Shown: positions 45,799 through 57,217, counted from the first letter of the stretch. The stretch is DNA of 64,000 nt from Vibrio ponticus (GCF_009938225.1 NZ_AP019657.1:1612001-1676000), one strand, 5' to 3'. Program-made: numbers and translations. Notes: a model not told the origin generated them from the sequence alone.

Positions 45799-46476
45799 TT
45801 AGGACAGCGGTCGGAGATAAGCTAAGAAACGCTTCTCTGCGTTTTTGAATATCCACAGAATGATGAACGTCAACGCCATATAGAACAGACCAGCAGTGAG
45901 GAATGACTCAAATGGCGCATAGTAACGAGAGTTCACCAAACGCGCTGCACCGGTAAGGTCAAGAATGGTCACAATACCTGCCACCGCACTACCATGCAGC
46001 ATGAAAATCACTTCATTACTGTAAGCTGGCAGTGCACGACGCAAAGCGCTCGGTAAGATGATACGGCGATAAGTCATAAACGTGCTCATGCCATACGCCT
46101 TGGCTGCTTCGACTTCGCCTTTTGGCAAACCGTTAATTGCACCGCGAATAATTTCGGCAGTGTAAGCAGAAGTATTAAGCACAAAGGCGACCAGCGCGCA
46201 GAACCAAGCGTTTTCCCATAAGGTGTCTTTCACTGGAAAGAATTGATCCATACCGTAGTAAATTAGGTAAAGCTGGACCAAAAGCGGTGTACCTCGGAAA
46301 AAGTAGATGTATCCCCAGCTTGGTAGCATCAAAAGATAGTTACGGCTATTTCGCGTAATTGCCAAAGGTATCGCAACCATTAAGCCTAAGATCAGCGCTA
46401 AACCAACCAGCCAGAAAGTGGTCCAAAGCCCCTCTAAATAGACAGGGAAGCTCTCAATAATCAATGAAAAGTCCAT
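45799..46476 (-). CDS. Basic amino-acid ABC transporter permease (HisM-like)
   Basis: A 225-residue inner-membrane permease with about five helices. The EAA-loop coupling motif is GEVEAAKAYGMSTFMTYRRIILPSALRRALPAYSNE in essence (positions about 133-168), and FRGTPLLVQLYLIYYG is the family signature. It resembles HisM more than ArtM. It is the last gene of a four-gene operon and lies 3 nt after the HisQ-like stop; the two permeases would form a heterodimer. Confidence 0.9.
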   Translation of the reverse strand: MDFSLIIESFPVYLEGLWTTFWLVGLALILGLMVAIPLAITRNSRNYLLMLPSWGYIYFFRGTPLLVQLYLIYYGMDQFFPVKDTLWENAWFCALVAFVLNTSAYTAEIIRGAINGLPKGEVEAAKAYGMSTFMTYRRIILPSALRRALPAYSNEVIFMLHGSAVAGIVTILDLTGAARLVNSRYYAPFESFLTAGLFYMALTFIILWIFKNAEKRFLAYLRPLS

Positions 46477-46479
46477 TTT

Positions 46480-47220
46480 CTACCTCGCATGTATACTGAA
46501 TTTACGCTCAACCAGTTTAAGCAAGCCGGTCGAAACGCTGGTAAAAAATAGGAAGATGATTGCGACTGCCATATAGAAGGTAAATGGCATTTTAGTTGAG
46601 CCAGCCGCCAACGCGCTCACGCGTACCATATCTTCTAAGCCAATAATCGAAACCAATGCGGTGGTTTTCAACAATACCAGCCAGTTATTACCAAAACCTG
46701 GTAACGCATGGCGAACCATTTGCGGAAACAAAATACGGCGAAATGCCAAAGTCGAGCTCATGCCATAGGCTTTCGCCGCTTCTAATTCGCCTTTGTCGAC
46801 CGCCATAATGGCACCACGGAAAGTCTCCGCCATGTAAGCACCGAAGATAAAGCCAATGGTTAAAACACCCGCAATAAATGGGCTAACGTCAATATAATCA
46901 GGAAGATAAGAAACCCACTCGTGATCTGGGTTGCTCGAGGCAAACCATTCGTTCAGCCATTCATTAATCGAATAAAGGCTGTTATTCAATAGGATCTGTC
47001 CGCCAAAAAAGATCAGCATCATTAAGACTAAATCGGGAATACCACGAATGATTGTGGTGTAAAGGGTGGCAATAGCACGAGCCCATCGATAAGGGGCTAG
47101 CTTAGCCAATGCACCAAGCATTCCCAGTATAACGGCGAGCAAAAGGGACAAGAGTGCCACTTCTATTGTGACCAGTGCCCCTTTTAAAATGGAGGCTTCA
47201 TATCCTTGAAGATCCAGCAT
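46480..47220 (-). CDS. Basic amino-acid ABC transporter permease (HisQ-like)
   Basis: A 246-residue permease with five predicted helices. LKGALVTIEVALLSLLLA and IIRGIPDLVLMMLIFFGGQ match HisQ, and GELEAAKAYGMSS is the EAA motif that contacts the ATPase. It pairs with the HisM-like protein. A 116-nt gap separates it from the binding-protein gene, which may allow differential stability, with more binding protein than permease. Confidence 0.9.
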   Translation of the reverse strand: MLDLQGYEASILKGALVTIEVALLSLLLAVILGMLGALAKLAPYRWARAIATLYTTIIRGIPDLVLMMLIFFGGQILLNNSLYSINEWLNEWFASSNPDHEWVSYLPDYIDVSPFIAGVLTIGFIFGAYMAETFRGAIMAVDKGELEAAKAYGMSSTLAFRRILFPQMVRHALPGFGNNWLVLLKTTALVSIIGLEDMVRVSALAAGSTKMPFTFYMAVAIIFLFFTSVSTGLLKLVERKFSIHAR

Positions 47221-47336
47221 AGGTGAGTTCCTTTCCCTAAACTTAAGTTCGACCGCTGGCTACATCTAGGAACAAGCCAACGGTCGCAGAGTGCCAATTG
47301 CTCGTTATCTACTGAGCTTGATTGGCTGGTTGGCGT

Positions 47337-48104
47337 TTACTGACCGTAAACGTCGTAGTTGAAGTATTTAGCCGCGATCTCTTGGTAAATACCTTTTTCA
47401 CGTAGCGACAAGATTGCTTCATCCAGTTTCTTAGTCAGGTCTTTATCTTGCTTACGAACCGCAATACCAAAGCCTTCGCCGAACCATTGTGGGTCAGTGA
47501 GTGAAGGACCAACAAACTCATAGCCATCACCACCTTTAGCATTTAAAACACCTTCTTCAAGCGCTGAAGCATCACCGAGTACCGCAGCGATACGACCGTT
47601 AGCAAGATCTAGGTACGCTTCATCAAATGAACCGTAGCGAACAATCTCAACTTTGTCGTAGTTATCGGTTAGATACTTATCGTGAGTCGTCGCACGTTGC
47701 ACGCCGATCTTCACGCCATCAAGGTTGGCAAAATCTAAACCTGCGTCTTTCTTAGCAATAAATTTGTTTGGAATCAGCGCATATTTACCCGTGAAATCCA
47801 CTTTTTTCTTACGTTCTTCAGTAATCGACATCGCAGCAATAATGGCGTCGTACTTACGTGCAAGTAGTGAAGGAATGATGCCATCCCAATCTTGAGGGAC
47901 TATCTTACATTTCACGTCCATCTCTTTACAAAGTGCGTTTGCCATATCGACATCAAAGCCTTTAAGTGAACCGTCAGCTTCTGTCCAGCTAAATGGAGGA
48001 TAAGCACCTTCAATACCAAAACGAACTGTCTTCCAATCTTTCGCTTGTGCCATACCAGTCACTGTTGTAGCTGCCAGTGCCGCTACTACTAACCACTTTT
48101 TCAT
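47337..48104 (-). CDS. Periplasmic basic amino-acid-binding protein (HisJ/ArgT-like)
   Basis: A 255-residue secreted solute-binding protein with a signal peptide ending near AQA. Binding-site elements recall HisJ and the lysine/arginine/ornithine protein: IEGAYPPFSW, GFDVDMANALC, AAMSITEERKK, VQRATTHDKYL and a C terminus KYFNYDVYGQ like the KYFDFDVYGG of HisJ. Two Cys (C37 and C44 region, LCKEMDVKC) probably form the HisJ disulfide. I choose ATG 48104 because GGAG is 7 nt away; ATG 48110 would be only 1 nt away. Arginine, lysine or histidine is the likely ligand. Confidence 0.9.
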   Translation of the reverse strand: MKKWLVVAALAATTVTGMAQAKDWKTVRFGIEGAYPPFSWTEADGSLKGFDVDMANALCKEMDVKCKIVPQDWDGIIPSLLARKYDAIIAAMSITEERKKKVDFTGKYALIPNKFIAKKDAGLDFANLDGVKIGVQRATTHDKYLTDNYDKVEIVRYGSFDEAYLDLANGRIAAVLGDASALEEGVLNAKGGDGYEFVGPSLTDPQWFGEGFGIAVRKQDKDLTKKLDEAILSLREKGIYQEIAAKYFNYDVYGQ

Positions 48105-48196
48105 TTCCATACTCCTGTGATTTTTAGTGTTTATTAAATTAATGTATTGCTAGATGTTGTGTTGCTCTGCCTTGCTTTGTCGCTAAAGCAAGGCAG

Positions 48197-48967
48197 TTAA
48201 TAAATAGATGAGATAAATTGTTGTAATCGTTCAGATTCAGGATTAGTAAACAATTTGGCAGGATCGCCCTGCTCCTCAACCAAACCTTGATGAAGAAACA
48301 TGACATGATTTGAAACGTCACGAGCGAATGCCATCTCATGGGTGACCACTAGCATGGTGCGTCCTTCTTCAGCAAGATCGCGCATTACGCCAAGTACTTC
48401 ACCAACCAACTCAGGATCGAGTGCCGAAGTAGGCTCATCGAAAAGCATTACCTCAGGATCGACTGCCAACGCTCGCGCGATCGCAGCGCGCTGCTGTTGC
48501 CCGCCAGATAGGTGACCTGGATAATAATCCTTGCGCTCGTATAAACCCACTTTCTTGAGTAGCAATTCTGCATTTTCAATCGCTTGAGCCTTAGGCACAC
48601 CTAAGACGTGAACTGGTGCCTCGATCACATTTTCAAGAACAGTTAAATGTGACCACAGGTTAAAGCCTTGGAAAACCATAGCTAAACGAGAACGGATTCG
48701 TTGAACTTGTTTTTCATTCGCGGGAACAGCTTCACCTTGGCGGTTGTTCTTCATCTCAATCAATTCACCATTGACCCATATTTCACCGTCTGTAGGGGTT
48801 TCAAGAAGGTTGATACAACGTAAGAAGGTACTTTTACCTGAACCGGAAGAACCGATTATCGAGATAACATCACCTTTGTGGGCTTCTAAAGAAATGCCTT
48901 TAAGGACTTCGTTTTGACCGAAGGTTTTGTGCAAGTTATTGATATTTAGCGCTGGTACATCTTTCAT
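48197..48967 (-). CDS. Basic amino-acid ABC transporter ATPase (HisP-like)
   Basis: A 256-residue ATPase of the polar amino-acid family. Walker A is GSSGSGKS, the signature is LSGGQQQRAAIARALA, Walker B is VMLFDEPTSALD, and the H-loop is VVTHEMAFARDV. The C terminus FLHQGLVEEQGDP is HisP-like. It is the first gene of the operon. ARG-box-like sequences lie 130-170 bp upstream, which suggests ArgR control. Confidence 0.92.
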   Translation of the reverse strand: MKDVPALNINNLHKTFGQNEVLKGISLEAHKGDVISIIGSSGSGKSTFLRCINLLETPTDGEIWVNGELIEMKNNRQGEAVPANEKQVQRIRSRLAMVFQGFNLWSHLTVLENVIEAPVHVLGVPKAQAIENAELLLKKVGLYERKDYYPGHLSGGQQQRAAIARALAVDPEVMLFDEPTSALDPELVGEVLGVMRDLAEEGRTMLVVTHEMAFARDVSNHVMFLHQGLVEEQGDPAKLFTNPESERLQQFISSIY

Positions 48968-49098
48968 GCGCTGCTACTCCCTGTAATATTATCTTCGTCA
49001 AGCTTATTTTTGTAACTGCCTGATTGCATGGATCCTTCCATTTGCCATCAAACTAGCACTAACCATTTAAACATGCAACAAATTATTAACCTGCACAT

Positions 49099-49137
49099 CT
49101 TGGTTATATAGACACTTTATATGAATAAATAAGCACA
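49099..49137 (-). promoter_or_regulatory. Tandem ARG-box-like sites
   Basis: TATGAATAAATAAGCACA (49120-49137) matches the ARG box TNTGAATWWWWATTCANW at 16/18. A weaker partner (49099-49116) matches at 13/18, with the 3-bp spacing usual for ArgR hexamer sites. They lie upstream of the HisP-like gene. Confidence 0.6.
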
Positions 49138-49388
49138 AAATAGTTATTAGTACTTTATTGCATGCATAAGACAAAGTTAGCCTCGAAACTAACAATTGAC
49201 TCACTTAACATTTATTACACACAAATCTTCTTCACTTACCCACCTCTAAAAATGTTGCAACTATACAGCAAAACGTAAAGCGCAAGTTTATCAAAGGTTA
49301 CATTTTGAAAGTGATTTTCATGATTCGGGGGCAAAGTGAGTCAATCCTTAACCATGTTGCGTAGTTTTCTTTCACATTCTTTCATAAA

Positions 49389-49402
49389 GTGATCTAAATC
49401 AA
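49389..49402 (+). promoter_or_regulatory. Candidate FNR site
   Basis: GTGATCTAAATCAA matches TTGATNNNNATCAA except at the first base. It lies 344 bp upstream of the DUF3360 gene, whose neighbours are the oxygen-sensitive pfl genes. Confidence 0.5.
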
Positions 49403-49484
49403 TCACTCTTAAGGGTTAGCACGTTAAACTCCCGACGGACAAAAGCCTCAATAGATGCTTTTTTGTCCGCTTCTTCGTCTATTC

Positions 49485-49711
49485 TTAAGCACATGCAGTA
49501 CGTGCCGCTTAAAGGGCAAAAAGGATTTCTTGTAAGAAGCTATACCTAGACAGCTTGGCGCTGCGGACCGGTACCAAAGAAAATCGCATAGTTTGATTTT
49601 ACAAGCTGATGATTTGATTAACTTTGATTACCCCTACCCCAGTGAAAAATGTAAATGGTATATGAACAGACGTTTTACGCAGTCGCTTAAAAAATAATTA
49701 GACGAGCGACT
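49485..49711 (+). promoter_or_regulatory. Possible structured 5' leader of the DUF3360 gene
   Basis: Complementary segments: TTAAGC/GCTTAA (49485-49490, 49507-49512); AAGCTAT/ATAGTTT (49537-49543, 49589-49595, one G-U) enclosing TACC/GGTA and CAGC/GCTG (49551-49554, 49560-49563); and AGTCGCT/AGCGACT (49681-49687, 49705-49711). CAGCTTG (49551-49557) can instead pair with CAAGCTG (49602-49608), a mutually exclusive fold. I could not match it to a known riboswitch. Confidence 0.4.
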
Positions 49712-49745
49712 TAAAATAAATCACTAACTTTAATATGAGGAATCT

Positions 49746-51293
49746 ATGTCAGACGCAGTCAATAAGCCGCACTCTGATTCGGATATCGAAAACAAGAGCT
49801 ATCGCGAGCTGCATCGTCCGTCATCGGAATTTGCTTCACGTTCCGATTACCTAGATCACGAACTTCAAATCATGAAGCCACGCCGCTTTGGTCTAAACCT
49901 ACCTGGTCGTGACTTCCGTTTCGAGCTTGAGGACTTAGTTCCAGCTCTTGCGGGTACTATCGGCATCATCGCGATGTACTCAGCAGTAATGATGTCTTGG
50001 GCAGAAGGTCTGACAGCTGCTTGGGATCACGTAAACCTTGGTAAAGAGTTTGCGATTGAAGTTGCGCGTGTAGAGATGCTTATCCCTGCATTCCTATTCT
50101 GTGTTCTAGCATCTGGCTTTATTAACCCGAAAGCAAACCTTGCGGGTAACCACGGTCCGATGATCCCACTTATCGCGACTATCGCGCTAGCGGGTGCACA
50201 CCCTCTTGCTCTTGCAATCTTGATCGGTGTCTTCGGTCTGATCTTGAGTTTCCTAAAAGGTGGTTCCAAACTGGTTAACCTTACCTCCGAAGGTACAGCA
50301 GGTGGCTTGCTGATCTTCCTAGGTCTAACCGGTACGATGAGCCAAATCACCTCGATTCAAGAGTGGGCAGTAGGTCTTCAATCAGACACAGTTGCAGCGG
50401 GCAGCATGGGTTACGTTGGTCTAGTTGTACTAGCAGTAACTATCGTTCTTTACGCATACCTTGCGAAAGTGAACAAGCGCTGGCTAGCTATCCCTGTGTG
50501 TGCTTTCACAGGTCTTGCTATCGCATTGGCATTTGGCGCAGGTTTCGATATCAAATTCGTTACTGAAACAGGTCTACCTAACCTAAACCCAGTTTACTGG
50601 TGGGGCAGCACTGAAGAAGGCTGGATGCTAGGTCTACCTAACATGCAACACTTTATCGCGTCTCTACCATTTGCAATTCTTGCAGTAGCGATGTGGTCAC
50701 CAGACTTCCTAGGTCACCGTATCTTCCAAGAACTGAACTACCCTAAAAAGACTGAAAAAGTTCTTATGGACGTAGATGACACTATGACTATGTGTTCTAT
50801 CCGTCAAATGGTTGGTACAGCAGTGGGTGGTGGTAACATCACTTCATCTTGGGGTACTTACATGATCCCAGCAGCGATCGCTAAGCGTCCTATCCCAGGT
50901 GGCGCGATCCTTCTTGGTCTAATCGTAATGGCAGTGGCTATCCTTGGTTTCCCAATGGACGTAGCAGTATGGCCACCAGTAATGCGTGTAGCACTACTAG
51001 TAGGTGTATCTCTACCTCTACTAGAAGCGGGTATGCAAATGGTTAAAGACTCTAAAGACTCACAAGCTGCAGGTATCTGTATCTTTGGTTCTGCGGTAGT
51101 TAACCCAGTACTAGCTTGGGCACTAACTATGCTACTAGACAACAACGGTCTAATTGGTGACAAAGAGCGTGCTGCACGCCTAGGCTTTGTTGACAAGATC
51201 GTAATTCCAGTAGGCGTACTAGTAATCTGTCTAGTTGCAATGCTTGCTGTTGGTATGCTTGAAGACCAATTCGGTATCCCAGCACTACTGTAA
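49746..51293 (+). CDS. DUF3360 membrane protein (putative permease)
   Basis: A 515-residue polytopic membrane protein with about 12 helices after a hydrophilic N terminus of about 60 residues. It is the DUF3360 family, distantly like nucleobase/anion permeases; a central GNHGPMIPLIATIALAG segment and a later MVGTAVGGGNITSSWGTY segment look like half-helix transport motifs. GAGG precedes ATG 49746. It lies directly upstream of pflB, where enteric bacteria have focA, so formate or a related metabolite is a candidate substrate; this is inference. Codon use in the second half and in pflB is strongly biased, pointing to high expression. Confidence 0.85.
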   Translation: MSDAVNKPHSDSDIENKSYRELHRPSSEFASRSDYLDHELQIMKPRRFGLNLPGRDFRFELEDLVPALAGTIGIIAMYSAVMMSWAEGLTAAWDHVNLGKEFAIEVARVEMLIPAFLFCVLASGFINPKANLAGNHGPMIPLIATIALAGAHPLALAILIGVFGLILSFLKGGSKLVNLTSEGTAGGLLIFLGLTGTMSQITSIQEWAVGLQSDTVAAGSMGYVGLVVLAVTIVLYAYLAKVNKRWLAIPVCAFTGLAIALAFGAGFDIKFVTETGLPNLNPVYWWGSTEEGWMLGLPNMQHFIASLPFAILAVAMWSPDFLGHRIFQELNYPKKTEKVLMDVDDTMTMCSIRQMVGTAVGGGNITSSWGTYMIPAAIAKRPIPGGAILLGLIVMAVAILGFPMDVAVWPPVMRVALLVGVSLPLLEAGMQMVKDSKDSQAAGICIFGSAVVNPVLAWALTMLLDNNGLIGDKERAARLGFVDKIVIPVGVLVICLVAMLAVGMLEDQFGIPALL

Positions 51294-51312
51294 TTTTTGA
51301 GCTATAAATGAA

Positions 51313-51339
51313 GGGGACGCGATTATCGCGCCCCTTTTT
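51313..51339 (+). terminator. Terminator of the DUF3360 gene
   Basis: GGGG plus CGCGAT/ATCGCG plus CCCC form a long GC stem followed by TTTTT. It means that pflB needs its own promoter or readthrough. Confidence 0.9.
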
Positions 51340-51597
51340 ATCAAATATTTTTAGTATTTGTTGATTTAGTTTAAGGTTTCAAAAAAATTTTAGTGTAACC
51401 TTGAATTTGAACTGGTAAGATTCCATATAAAGAGTAATGACAATTTTTATAGGTTTTTGATCGAATACCAATAGCGATCAGTAAAGGCTATACATATTGT
51501 TATTTTAAATAAGAGTGTACTGTTCCTCTTAACCGAGGATAGCTGGCTCAGCGGCGAAACCAGTACGTGTTTTTTCTACTAAAAAGGTAGGTATGTC
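51340..51597 (+). other. Leader region of pflB
   Basis: About 260 bp, AT-rich, with no gene. A small CTGG/CCAG stem (51543-51574) lies in the likely 5' UTR, and GGTAGGT precedes ATG 51598. I found no clear FNR palindrome here. Confidence 0.5.
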
Positions 51598-53874
<2,277 letters not shown>

Positions 53875-53895
53875 TTCTCAGTTGAATGATTGATG

Positions 53896-53923
53896 AAAGC
53901 CTCGCGTAAGCGGGGCTTTTTTT
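53896..53923 (+). terminator. Terminator of pflB
   Basis: AAAGCCTCGC and GCGGGGCTTT (one G-U pair), a 4-nt loop and a run of T. Confidence 0.9.
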
Positions 53924-54050
53924 GTCTCAAGTTTTTCCTAAATTAGTTAGCTGGATCTCCCCTGCTTTCTCGAATTGACCTAAAACTCACTAAAACATCT
54001 GCTTCTCATCGCTATAATCATAGTGACAATACTCATTTTGAGGAGCATGA

Positions 54051-55022
54051 ATGAAAAAAATCATCGTTACGTGTTCAAGCATTATTTTCGCTTTTAGTTG
54101 CCATGCCTCTCTCGAGCCCACTTGGGTGTTTACCGCGGATAACGATGGGCCTTTTGGTTTAGATAAGGAATATACCAACGCGCTCTACGCCTCTTATACT
54201 TCCAGCCCGGTCAGCGATGATTCACGCCTAAATTGGCTTTCTTTATCTCACGATTCTATCGACAAATACGAATTCGCCATTGGGCAAAAAATGTATACCC
54301 CAAACGATTTGTTAGCTGACGTTCCCATTGCTAATCAGCGCCCTTATGCTGGCGTACTATTTGGTGAGCTAAACTATATCTCGATCATGGATGAACGGGT
54401 GAGTCGCTATAACTTTACACTTGGTACAGTGGGTGAAAATTCATTGGCTGATAAAGCGCAGCGTCTGGTGCATGAGATTACTGGCTCCGATTACCCTAAT
54501 GGTTGGGACTATCAAGTCGATGAAGGGCTGATCGTTAATCTTGGCTATCTAAATCATCTCGCCTTATATCGTTCTGCCAACGCCTCCCCTACCCAGTTTG
54601 AAATCACCAACATTTCTGAACTCAATGCTGGTAATTTCCGCAGCGATATCTCGACAGGATTAATGCTACGTTGGGGAAAAAACCTCTCGGGAAGTTTAGG
54701 CGCGGCAAACATTGATAAAGAACTACCATTTCGAGCCGGAGCATTAGGGAAAGAACCCAGTGGATGGTTTGCTTTTTCAGGCATCAAAGCCCGCTATCGC
54801 TTTAATGACGTGACCCTCGAAGGTGACAGACCGGGAATACCCGATCCGGAAAACTACCCAGTAACACTGGATAAAAAGCAAGCCACAGCGGTGGCAGGAT
54901 TTGCATGGTACAACGCCCAATTTGGCGCCAGTTTCACAGCTGCAATTGGAAGCAGTGAGTACCAAGAAGCAAAAGACAATTATCACTCTAACGCCTCGTT
55001 TTCATTATTCTTTTTCTTGTAA
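54051..55022 (+). CDS. lpxR: Lipid A 3'-O-deacylase, LpxR family
   Basis: Outer-membrane enzyme that removes the 3' acyloxyacyl group of lipid A, altering endotoxin recognition. The signal peptide ends near CHA. Family features: FTADNDGPFGLDKEYTN (catalytic Asn-Asp pair and Ca2+ region), RPYAGVLFGELNY, the catalytic-type His in QRLVHEITG, and a terminal barrel strand ending FFFL. Length (323) is normal. GAGGAG precedes ATG 54051. It sits between pflB and pflA without functional link. Confidence 0.9.
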   Translation: MKKIIVTCSSIIFAFSCHASLEPTWVFTADNDGPFGLDKEYTNALYASYTSSPVSDDSRLNWLSLSHDSIDKYEFAIGQKMYTPNDLLADVPIANQRPYAGVLFGELNYISIMDERVSRYNFTLGTVGENSLADKAQRLVHEITGSDYPNGWDYQVDEGLIVNLGYLNHLALYRSANASPTQFEITNISELNAGNFRSDISTGLMLRWGKNLSGSLGAANIDKELPFRAGALGKEPSGWFAFSGIKARYRFNDVTLEGDRPGIPDPENYPVTLDKKQATAVAGFAWYNAQFGASFTAAIGSSEYQEAKDNYHSNASFSLFFFL

Positions 55023-55170
55023 ATAATTCTCTTTTACACCACAACTTAATTAACCTGCTCTAGCACAGTTTTTCTTTGCTATTTATTGGTCTAGAAACGG
55101 CTATAACCCTATTTAATCGGGGTGATTTGTAATAAAATAACGTTCAAATAATTGCTAAAGAGATGAGCTC

Positions 55171-55911
55171 ATGTCAACAATTGGTCGTATTCATTCTTTT
55201 GAATCATGTGGCACTGTCGATGGTCCTGGAATTCGTTTTATTGTCTTCCTTCAAGGCTGCTTAATGCGTTGTAAATATTGTCATAACCGCGATACGTGGG
55301 ACACGCATGATGGTAAAGATGTGACTGTTGAAGAGATCATCACCGAAGCGAAAAGCTACCGTCACTTTATGAAAGCGTCTGGCGGCGGTATCACTTGTTC
55401 TGGTGGTGAAGCGATGCTTCAACCTGAGTTTGTGCGTGATTTTTTCCGCGCCGCTCAAGCAGAAGGTATCCATACTTGTCTCGATACCAATGGCTACATT
55501 CGTAAGCATACCGATGTGGTTGACGAAGTATTAGAAGTAACTGACCTAGTTATGCTTGACCTTAAGCACATGAAAGACGAAATTCACCAAGATTTTATCG
55601 GTGTATCTAACCGTCGCGTGCTTGATTTTGCTCGTTACCTACACCAAAAAGGTCAAAAGACTTGGATTCGTTACGTTGTGGTGCCAGGTTACACGGATGA
55701 AGATGAAGCCGCGCACATGCTTGGTGAGTTCATTAAAGATATGGACAACATCGAGAAAGTTGAGCTGCTGCCTTACCACAAACTCGGTGCCCATAAATGG
55801 GAAGCGCTGGGCTTTGAATACCCGCTTGAAGGTGTCAACCCACCGCCAAAAGAGACGATGGAAAACATCAAGTCGATTCTTGAGCAATACCATCCAAACG
55901 TTAAGTACTAA
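55171..55911 (+). CDS. pflA: Pyruvate formate-lyase-activating enzyme
   Basis: Radical SAM enzyme that generates the glycyl radical on PflB. The [4Fe-4S] cysteines are C30, C34 and C37 ([15 protein letters not shown]). SAM-binding [14 protein letters not shown] and [10 protein letters not shown] follow. Full length at 246 residues. It is transcribed separately from pflB in this window. Confidence 0.97.
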   Translation: MSTIGRIHSFESCGTVDGPGIRFIVFLQGCLMRCKYCHNRDTWDTHDGKDVTVEEIITEAKSYRHFMKASGGGITCSGGEAMLQPEFVRDFFRAAQAEGIHTCLDTNGYIRKHTDVVDEVLEVTDLVMLDLKHMKDEIHQDFIGVSNRRVLDFARYLHQKGQKTWIRYVVVPGYTDEDEAAHMLGEFIKDMDNIEKVELLPYHKLGAHKWEALGFEYPLEGVNPPPKETMENIKSILEQYHPNVKY

Positions 55912-55937
55912 TCAAATATTTAGTACTGATCAGATCA

Positions 55938-55970
55938 AACAGGGCACTTACTTAAGTGCCCTGTTACTTT
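55938..55970. terminator. Bidirectional terminator after pflA
   Basis: AACAGGGCACTTA and TAAGTGCCCTGTT, 13-bp arms, followed by ACTTTT on the plus strand. It lies between convergent genes. Confidence 0.88.
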
Positions 55971-55984
55971 TCCAACTATCGCGT

Positions 55985-57070
55985 TTATTTTACGGCGACA
56001 TCTTCAAAGTGAAACTTACCACTATCCAGTGGCTGTGTACGTTCAACCTTGCTATCAAAGTCTAATTGCTTCAAATCGACACGGCGAATGGTACTGTCAT
56101 GCATGGTTTTATAGAACAATAAGCCATTTCCCTGATCGATTACCGAAGTCCACTGCGTCGCGCTTGGCAAATCGGGAATGTGGCTCTTATCATTAAACTC
56201 AGTGCCAATTGGAATATCAAAATTATTCAAGATATGAAACGCTTGCGACACCGCTTGCTGACCTGTTTTCAACTCAGGGGCAGTGTTGACGTAAAACGCC
56301 GCGCGTACGAAGCGCGATGGTGGCGAGATATCACCAGGTAGACCAACAAAGGCAGAACCTACGCCAAACGACTGCGCCGTGACGCCGTTAATTTGTTGGT
56401 CACTACTGCTGCCCGGACGTAAATTAATGTAGTTATTTAAGTTTGTTACCTGCCAAGCGTAATCGGGTGAATTGGTCAGCACCTTAGCGGTGTTTTTATG
56501 AATATGGATTTCACCATGGTTCATAATCTCAATTACGATGCTGTTGCCATCTTTATCCGATACACGCCAGTGTGCGGTTGGTGATGGGTTGCCCTGCTGG
56601 TCAAAATAGACCGTGACAATTTTGATTTTATCGAGCGCCGCTTCAACCTGAGCAACGGTTTCAAACTGACTCAACATCCAACGAACAAAGTCCATATCGG
56701 TAATGTTATTCGCCGTGTCACTTGGGTCATATTTGGCTAGTGAACCGTAGTTGCGGAAATAGAATAAGCCAGCACTCAGCCCCTTCTCATTCACCCCCTC
56801 GGCAATAAATTTGTCGTCACTCACTGAAATACCCGCAAAACCGTATTTGCTCTGCCACTTTAAACCCTGCTTTTGATCTGGCATGGTAGCGGTATAGGTG
56901 TAGTTGCGTGGAGAGATGACCAATTTACTATTGAGATCATTGTGTCCCCACTCTATCGTGCGCGCTTGGATAAAGTCGTTATTCGTCGTAGAGAGTGAAA
57001 TGCCCGTACAGGCATTCGCCGAATAGTGAAAGCAAGAAGCGAAAAGCAGTGCCAATATCGATTTTTTCAT
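55985..57070 (-). CDS. Secreted linear-amide hydrolase (choloylglycine hydrolase / penicillin V acylase family)
   Basis: An Ntn-hydrolase of 361 residues. The signal peptide ends ANA, so cleavage exposes C21 (CTGISLSTTN) as the N-terminal nucleophile, the self-activation mode of periplasmic family members. Other family residues are visible: ARTIEWG with the conserved Arg, and a GVNEKGLSAGLFYF segment. Relatives cleave bile-salt conjugates, penicillin V or N-acyl homoserine lactones, and sequence does not decide which. It is monocistronic and convergent with pflA. Confidence 0.88.
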   Translation of the reverse strand: MKKSILALLFASCFHYSANACTGISLSTTNNDFIQARTIEWGHNDLNSKLVISPRNYTYTATMPDQKQGLKWQSKYGFAGISVSDDKFIAEGVNEKGLSAGLFYFRNYGSLAKYDPSDTANNITDMDFVRWMLSQFETVAQVEAALDKIKIVTVYFDQQGNPSPTAHWRVSDKDGNSIVIEIMNHGEIHIHKNTAKVLTNSPDYAWQVTNLNNYINLRPGSSSDQQINGVTAQSFGVGSAFVGLPGDISPPSRFVRAAFYVNTAPELKTGQQAVSQAFHILNNFDIPIGTEFNDKSHIPDLPSATQWTSVIDQGNGLLFYKTMHDSTIRRVDLKQLDFDSKVERTQPLDSGKFHFEDVAVK

Positions 57071-57217
57071 AACTAAACCATACTTGTTGTTATCGGTTTA
57101 AAGCCCGCATCAGAATTTGCAGGCAACTGACTAAACGTTACGCCTCTACGCGCGTATTAACAATCTCAAACGATGAAAAAATGTCTATTTAAGGGAAAAA
57201 CACAATAAGGAAATGGA

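Larger units (their letters stand above)
48968..49745. other. Long divergent intergenic region
   Basis: 778 bp between the importer operon and the DUF3360 gene, with no open frame I can support. It holds tandem ARG-box-like sites, an FNR-type site, an imperfect hairpin (49436-49469) and a leader with several complementary segments (49485-49711). Confidence 0.7.

Noticed and set aside
49436..49469. Hairpin with T-run (GGACAAAAGC / GCTTTTTTGTCC) as a small-RNA terminator
   Set aside because: The T-run lies inside the stem rather than after it and there is no promoter evidence for a small RNA, so no ncRNA is called.
49400..49745. ZTP (pfl-motif), c-di-GMP or purine riboswitch upstream of the DUF3360 gene
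   Set aside because: I looked for the conserved ZTP core, the GEMM motifs and purine-type loops and did not find them. Only an unclassified possible structure is reported.
51400..51540. FNR or ArcA site in front of pflB
   Set aside because: I found no close match to the FNR palindrome in the pflB leader; the ArcA motif is too loose to call by eye.
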